Source: Bacillota bacterium
Lineage (GTDB): Bacteria > Bacillota > Clostridia > Christensenellales > QAND01
Assembly: GCA_019415425.1 (NCBI GenBank)
Contig: DXZF01000041.1
Location: 1 to 9,527 of the forward strand
DNA length: 9,527 nt
Direction of reading: 5' to 3'
Shown here: piece after piece, positions 6,326-9,527 of the stretch
Numbering within the stretch: position 1 is the stretch's first letter
Layout of the letters: every line of letters starts with the position of its first letter
The notes under the pieces: model-generated
Database searches by the model: none
What the model was told of the DNA's origin: nothing
Seen by the model: only the letters and a program-made list of their open reading frames with translations
Made by a program: the position numbers and the translations under genes

Positions 6326-6480
6326 AACTGTATGTGCCTGCACGCAGACGAAAACGCGAAAGCGGCAAGCCGGTGCGCAATGCGTTGCGTACGAATCACG
6401 CACTTTACCATATATTGCGCTGATGCGCACAACGACGCTGTGGCAAAATTCGTTACAACGCTCGCGGCAGCGCAATGGGA

Positions 6481-7629
6481 TCAGGACCTCTGTTTTTTGG
6501 CCCGGTATGTGGCAGCCAATGTCACCAACAATCCGCCTGCAATCAGGCACAGCGGCAGGTACAGCGTGTGATCGCGATTCTCACCGGTTTTGGGAATTTC
6601 ATCGGAAGGTGCATCATCTTCTGGCGTTTCGGAGGGATTGGATGCATCCGGTGTGCCGGGCTGTTGCGGCGTGCCCGTATCGTCGGGCGAGGCGTTTTCC
6701 CATTGTGCCACATATGTCACAGAAGTGGTGACTGTCTGTGCGGGCGCAGGCTTCCATCCGGCAAAGACATAGCCCTCGCGCGTGGGCGTGCCGCCGGTAA
6801 AGGCGGGGGTGGGGGTACCGAAGAGCAGGTTTTCAGTCACCTGATCCGGGAAGATCTCTTCTCCTTCGACGCCGTCGGTGTAGGTGACGGAGAACCGCTG
6901 CTCGTCCTTATCGGCAACGCCGTTGCCGTTTGCATCCTGCTCCCAGATGGCATAGAGCGTCGCGCTGCTGGAAAGGGTGATGGGGTTCCCGGGCTGGTAG
7001 GCAGTTCCGTTGCCATCTGCGCGCGTGTTCCAATTTTGGAACAGATACCCTTCGCGCGTGGGCGCCGTTCCCACAGAAAATGTGGCGCTCTGGCCCTGAT
7101 TGACCGTTTGGGTCTGGTTGGCGGGCACATTGTTTACATCCTGTCCATTTGCGTTGTAAGAGAGGGTGATGGTGGTCGTGGCCGGCGTACTGCGCTGGTA
7201 GATGAGGTAGATATAGTGCGTGCCCGTGCCAGAGACGTTGGTCGTCGCACTCGACCAACTGTAAAATGGAGCAAAGGGCGGATTCTGTACGTCGCTTAAA
7301 TCCACGGTGTATTTGGCCCATCCGGCCCACTGGTAGCCGGAACGCACGGTAAATCCGAGCGCGTCTGGATACCAGTTTTTGATTGGAATCTGGTGGTTGG
7401 CATTGGTCGAGTGGCTCACGCTGTAAGTGCATGCGAACGTGTCGTTGACGGCGGAACCGTAGTCCACATCATACCCCAGGGGCTTTGTGTCATCCAGGTA
7501 TACCGGGATGATCCGAAAATTGATCGTGGCCGTACAGACGGGTGCAGCCAGTGCCGTCGTGGGCAACAGGGTGCAGAGCATCAGTGCGGCGACGAGCCAT
7601 GCAGCGATGCGGGGAAGTCGTCTCTTCAT
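6481..7629 (-). CDS. Sortase-anchored surface protein with InlB/Flg_new repeats
   Basis: The 382-aa precursor has AAGGAGT 9 bases before its ATG. The signal peptide is residues 1-29 (RR, hydrophobic core, TALAA). Residues 30-150 are an N-terminal domain not recognised, though GYQWAGWAKY echoes the repeats. Residues 154-230 and 246-311 are two InlB B-repeat/Flg_new-type units, each with TREGY-x-F-x-x-W and ending in an aromatic strand (ATLYAIWE, VTYVAQWE). Between them QDANGNGVADKDEQ (231-244) is an EF-hand-like acidic loop that could bind calcium. A Pro/Asp-rich wall-spanning stretch (312-344) leads to IPKTG (345-349), then a membrane segment (355-373) and the basic tail RAKKQRS. It should be cleaved by sortase and linked to peptidoglycan, perhaps as an adhesin or pilin-like protein. 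The next gene upstream on the strand is an interrupted recombinase. Confidence 0.88.
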   Translation of the reverse strand: MKRRLPRIAAWLVAALMLCTLLPTTALAAPVCTATINFRIIPVYLDDTKPLGYDVDYGSAVNDTFACTYSVSHSTNANHQIPIKNWYPDALGFTVRSGYQWAGWAKYTVDLSDVQNPPFAPFYSWSSATTNVSGTGTHYIYLIYQRSTPATTTITLSYNANGQDVNNVPANQTQTVNQGQSATFSVGTAPTREGYLFQNWNTRADGNGTAYQPGNPITLSSSATLYAIWEQDANGNGVADKDEQRFSVTYTDGVEGEEIFPDQVTENLLFGTPTPAFTGGTPTREGYVFAGWKPAPAQTVTTSVTYVAQWENASPDDTGTPQQPGTPDASNPSETPEDDAPSDEIPKTGENRDHTLYLPLCLIAGGLLVTLAATYRAKKQRS

Positions 7630-7637
7630 CCAAGTTC

Positions 7638-7695
7638 ACTCCTTGTACATGTGTTTATTGGCGCGCAGCAATCTGCGTCGTCCATCGGATGTACA
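7638..7695 (-). promoter_or_regulatory. Ribosome site and inverted repeats in the surface-protein leader
   Basis: The SD AAGGAGT occupies 7638-7644. Directly beside it TGTACAT (7644-7650) is mirrored by ATGTACA (7689-7695). Between these arms CGCAG-CAAT-CTGCG (7664-7677) forms a small hairpin. In the mRNA the outer arms would pair and close a stem touching the SD, which could modulate translation. Alternatively the two TGTACA copies are protein-binding half-sites. Confidence 0.35.
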
Positions 7696-7729
7696 GCACA
7701 TGATTGGGAGCGTAGATTGAATGAACGGA

Positions 7730-7882
7730 GGGCCTCGGCCCATTGCGCTGTCTTGCCAATGGATGGCGTGCAGCGCGTAGAGCAGGCCAGCGTCTTTTCT
7801 TGCAGGATCAGGTGGGCGGCAGGCCGTTGTGGAAACGCCGCACAACGGGCTGCACCACATAATGCGAATTATGTGGTTTTTT
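7730..7882 (+). ncRNA. Candidate structured RNA ending in an intrinsic terminator
   Basis: Four hairpins follow one another on the plus strand. The first is GGGC/GCCC (7730-7741). The second is GCGCTG/CAGCGC (7745-7776) with an inner TGCCA/TGGCG stem. The third is 13 bases with one mismatch, GCAGGCCGTTGTG and CACAACGGGCTGC (7819-7853). The last is the ACCACATAA palindrome (7854-7877) with a T run. Both flanking genes are on the minus strand, so no coding gene explains a plus-strand terminator here. I found no convincing promoter upstream and recognise no known RNA family; the hairpins may instead be DNA-level sites. Confidence 0.35.
7854..7882 (+). terminator. Palindrome: plus-strand terminator or Xer/dif-like site
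   Basis: The arms ACCACATAA (7854-7862) and TTATGTGGT (7869-7877) are perfect and flank TGCGAA. TTTTT follows on the plus strand only. As RNA this is an intrinsic terminator. As DNA, inner CATAA and TTATG arms around a 6-base centre match the core of E. coli dif, and a Xer-like recombinase gene ends 28 bases away. Confidence 0.5.
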
Positions 7883-7905
7883 ATACGCGTTGATTGGCCA
7901 AAGGG

Positions 7906-8730
7906 TCAGACGACAAGCCCCAGGGCATCCATCCGCTGTAGGTGTTCCTGCCCGGAAGAGATGATGTATATTCTGGTGGTGTTGATATTGCTGTGGCCCA
8001 GAACATCCGCCAGCTTTGCCAGATCCTTATCGATGGCGTAAAAGCAGCGGGCGAAGAAGTGGCGCAAGTTGTGCGGGAACATTTTCTGTGCGTCCACGCC
8101 CGCGCGCCCGCTTAACGCCTTGAGCATCTTCCAAATGTTGCTCCGGTCCAGCGGACGCCCGCTGCGCGTGACAAAGAGCGGGCCCGTGGCGATCTTTTCG
8201 CGCTGCAGATACCGTGTGAGCGCTTTGCGCAGCTTGCCTGCGATCAAAATGGTGCGCGTTTTCCCCTTAAGACAGATCTACGCCTCGCCCCTGTTCACCG
8301 CTTGAACGGTGATAAACTGCAGTTCCGATACGCGAATGCCGGTGCTGCAGATCGTCTGGACCAACAGGGACAACCTTTCGTCCTTCTGCTGTTTTGCGGC
8401 CTGCAGCAACCTGAGATACTCGGCTTTGGTCAACGCCTTTTCCTCCGGGCAGTACGATCTGTGCTGCACGCGCAGTTGCCGTACCCGCAACCCATCCATG
8501 CCGATAAAGGTCAGAAATCCATTGACGGCGGCCAGCTTGGCATTCACACTGCTGGGCCGATATTTTCCCTGCAATGCCCGTTTGTATTGGATGACCGTTT
8601 CCTTGTTCCAGATCGTATCCGACGCATGCCGAAGGAAATGGCGGATGTCCCGCTGGTACTGTTGACGCGTCCGGGAGCTGCGCTCCTGGTCTTTGAGATG
8701 TGCCAGATAGGCGTTGAGTTGTCTTTCCAT
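7906..8730 (-). pseudogene. Xer-like tyrosine recombinase interrupted by one TAG codon
   Basis: ATG 8730 has AGGAGGG 8 bases upstream. The frame runs 150 codons to TAG (8278-8280) and continues in the same frame, with no shift, for 123 more codons to the natural stop at 7906. The joined 274-residue product is a full two-domain recombinase. A SAM-like N-domain (1-90) is followed by a catalytic domain with R133 (STGIRVSEL), K157 (KGKTR), H220 and R223 (HNLRH), H246 (LGHSNINTT) and Y255 (RIYI). All six key residues are intact and the TAG sits two residues before a conserved strand (ICLKGKTR). The length and lack of an arm-binding domain suit simple Xer/invertase-type enzymes rather than phage integrases. 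It may be a recent pseudogene, a strain-specific mutation, a sequencing error, or subject to TAG readthrough. Confidence 0.82.
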
Positions 8731-8801
8731 ATTCGCATCCCTCCTCGAAGCTATTTTCTCCGCATCGGGGGGTACTATGCGATGCTTACGGGAGCATAAC
8801 G

Positions 8802-8841
8802 ATTGTAGAGTGCCAGTATGTACACAGGAAGTATCTGTGTA
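8802..8841 (-). promoter_or_regulatory. Predicted promoter and operator-like repeat of the recombinase gene
   Basis: On the minus strand TTCCTG (plus 8825-8830) and TACAAT (plus 8802-8807) are 17 bases apart. Perfect inverted arms TACACAG (8821-8827) and CTGTGTA (8835-8841), separated by 7 bases, cover the -35 region. A regulator bound there would block transcription. The same spacing would also suit a recombinase core site (autoregulation). The leader contains another hairpin, GCATCG/CGATGC (8762-8785). Confidence 0.4.
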
Positions 8842-8884
8842 ACCATGCGCGTGTGGCGGTTTTTTACAGGCGTGTGGATACAAA

Positions 8885-8919
8885 GGGAAAGGGGCCGTAC
8901 GCAAAATGCATACGGCCCC
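8885..8919 (-). terminator. Intrinsic terminator after the small lipoprotein gene
   Basis: GGGGCCGTA (8891-8899) and TACGGCCCC (8911-8919) form a strong stem with a short extension (GC/GC) and loop AAAAT. On the minus strand it is followed by TTTCCCTTTG. It lies 79 bases beyond the lipoprotein stop and just upstream of the recombinase promoter region. Confidence 0.7.
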
Positions 8920-8998
8920 GGTATGAGCTGTAACGCAATTCACTTGCGGCACACCGCATGGCGATTGTGCGTCCGGCATGGCGCAGCGCCCGTTCACA

Positions 8999-9436
8999 TT
9001 ACGGCTTGCATTTGGAGCACGGCGTATAGCCCCTGGATTTGGCCTCGCTCAGAGAGATGGCGTGCTTGGATTTTCGCAGGTATTGGCATCCGCTACGATG
9101 ATACTTTTCCCCCGTATCGGTGATATAGACCGTTTTGCTCTGCGTCTGCTGTTGCGCCGTGGGTTTGACGGTGGGCTTGGGCGTGGCCGTAGGCTTTGGC
9201 GTAGCGTTTGCCGTTGCGGTGGGCTTCACAGTCGCCTTTGCGCTCTGCGTGGGCGCGCTCGTCTGCACAGCAGCCTGGGTGGCAGAGGCCGTCTGCACCG
9301 GCACCGAAGATGGCGGCACAGTGAGCACGATGCCAGTTGGCGTTGGCGAAGACGTAGAACGCGCGGCAGGAGCCCCACAGCCGCACAGCGACAGGGCACA
9401 GAGCAACGCACATACAGTGGACAGACGACGTTTCAT
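8999..9436 (-). CDS. Lipoprotein with Thr/Pro stalk and C-terminal Cys/His motif
   Basis: ATG 9436 has AAGGAGGG 8 bases upstream and gives 145 aa. The signal peptide (MKRRLSTVCALLCALS) ends in the lipobox LCGC, with lipidated C20. Residues 21-101 are low-complexity Ser/Thr/Ala/Pro sequence, including repeats of the type ATPKPT (78-94), probably an extended wall-spanning stalk. Residues 102-143 form a compact motif, VYITDTGEKYHRSGC then YLRKSK then ISLSEAKSRGYTPCSKC. It is found at the C-terminus of many secreted Bacillota proteins, where C117, C140, C143 and probably H113 would hold a zinc ion in an Ada-N-like fold. The function of that module is not established. The gene is monocistronic, with a terminator on each side. 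Confidence 0.85.
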   Translation of the reverse strand: MKRRLSTVCALLCALSLCGCGAPAARSTSSPTPTGIVLTVPPSSVPVQTASATQAAVQTSAPTQSAKATVKPTATANATPKPTATPKPTVKPTAQQQTQSKTVYITDTGEKYHRSGCQYLRKSKHAISLSEAKSRGYTPCSKCKP

Positions 9437-9478
9437 TTGACGTTCCCTCCTTGGAGTGTGGGACAAAAATCGACAAAC

Positions 9479-9504
9479 AAAAAGAGCGCATGTGCGCTCT
9501 TTTT
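9479..9504. terminator. Bidirectional terminator upstream of the small lipoprotein gene
   Basis: AAAAAGAGCGCA (9479-9490) and TGCGCTCTTTTT (9493-9504) are perfect complements with T runs on either strand. Only 42 bases separate it from the ATG at 9436, with no obvious promoter in that gap. It either ends a gene outside the window or acts inside the lipoprotein leader. Confidence 0.8.
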
Positions 9505-9510
9505 CAATCG

Positions 9511-9523
9511 ATGACAATGTCAT
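9511..9523. promoter_or_regulatory. 13-base palindrome at the window edge
   Basis: ATGACA (9511-9516) and TGTCAT (9518-9523) are perfect inverted arms around one base, a typical operator shape. Its gene context lies partly outside the window. Confidence 0.3.
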
Positions 9524-9527
9524 ATAT

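Noticed and set aside
5415..6380. Long minus-strand frame opposite the MFS gene
   Set aside because: His/Gln-rich composition typical of an antisense shadow; the plus-strand MFS gene has motifs, a ribosome site and a terminator.
6475..7299. Plus-strand frame of 274 codons opposite the surface protein
   Set aside because: Gly/Arg/Val-rich shadow without a ribosome site; the minus strand has signal peptide, repeats and sorting signal.
1..9527. CRISPR array or toxin-antitoxin pair
   Set aside because: No regularly spaced repeats and no recognisable toxin or antitoxin pair were seen on either strand.

Overview
The window looks like the chromosome of a Gram-positive anaerobe of the Bacillota, probably class Clostridia. 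The grounds are a moderately high GC content with AGGAGG-type ribosome binding sites, several lipoprotein signal peptides, a surface protein with a sortase-type IPKTG signal, and clostridial-type tyrosine recombinases. This placement is inference from gene content; no rRNA or marker gene is present. Standard stop codons are used throughout, and two interrupted genes stand out because of an in-frame TAG or TGA.

Left part (1-580): the end of a family 5 (peptide/oligopeptide-type) ABC transporter solute-binding protein. It is followed by a tRNA-Leu(GAG) gene with a near-consensus promoter, an encoded CCA end and a strong intrinsic terminator. Next, on the minus strand, comes an element integrated at this tRNA (about 524 to 4738). 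It has an intact tyrosine integrase whose 3' end faces the tRNA, a small co-transcribed protein, and a sigma-A-type promoter with a perfect palindrome in its spacer. A two-gene minus-strand lipoprotein cluster follows. One of those genes has lost its lipobox cysteine and the other has an apparent frameshift at its start. Beyond 3000 the element is decayed: AT-rich sequence with short ORFs, a GC-rich block with overlapping coding-like frames and an in-frame TGA, and two frame-shifted pieces of a large phage structural-type protein. No second att copy is visible, so this reads as a prophage or island remnant.

Middle (4739-6325): a complete MFS transporter gene on the plus strand with a plausible promoter, an upstream dyad and its own terminator.

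Right part (6481-9527), all minus strand: a 382-aa sortase-type surface protein with InlB/Flg_new repeats; an intergenic stretch with a chain of hairpins; a Xer-like tyrosine recombinase cut by a single TAG; and a small lipoprotein with a Thr/Pro-rich stalk and a C-terminal Cys/His motif. A palindrome 28 bases beyond the recombinase gene has inner arms and a 6-bp centre like those of Xer/dif sites. It also doubles as a candidate plus-strand terminator. The recombinase, palindrome and surface-protein leader together are the most interesting arrangement in the window.
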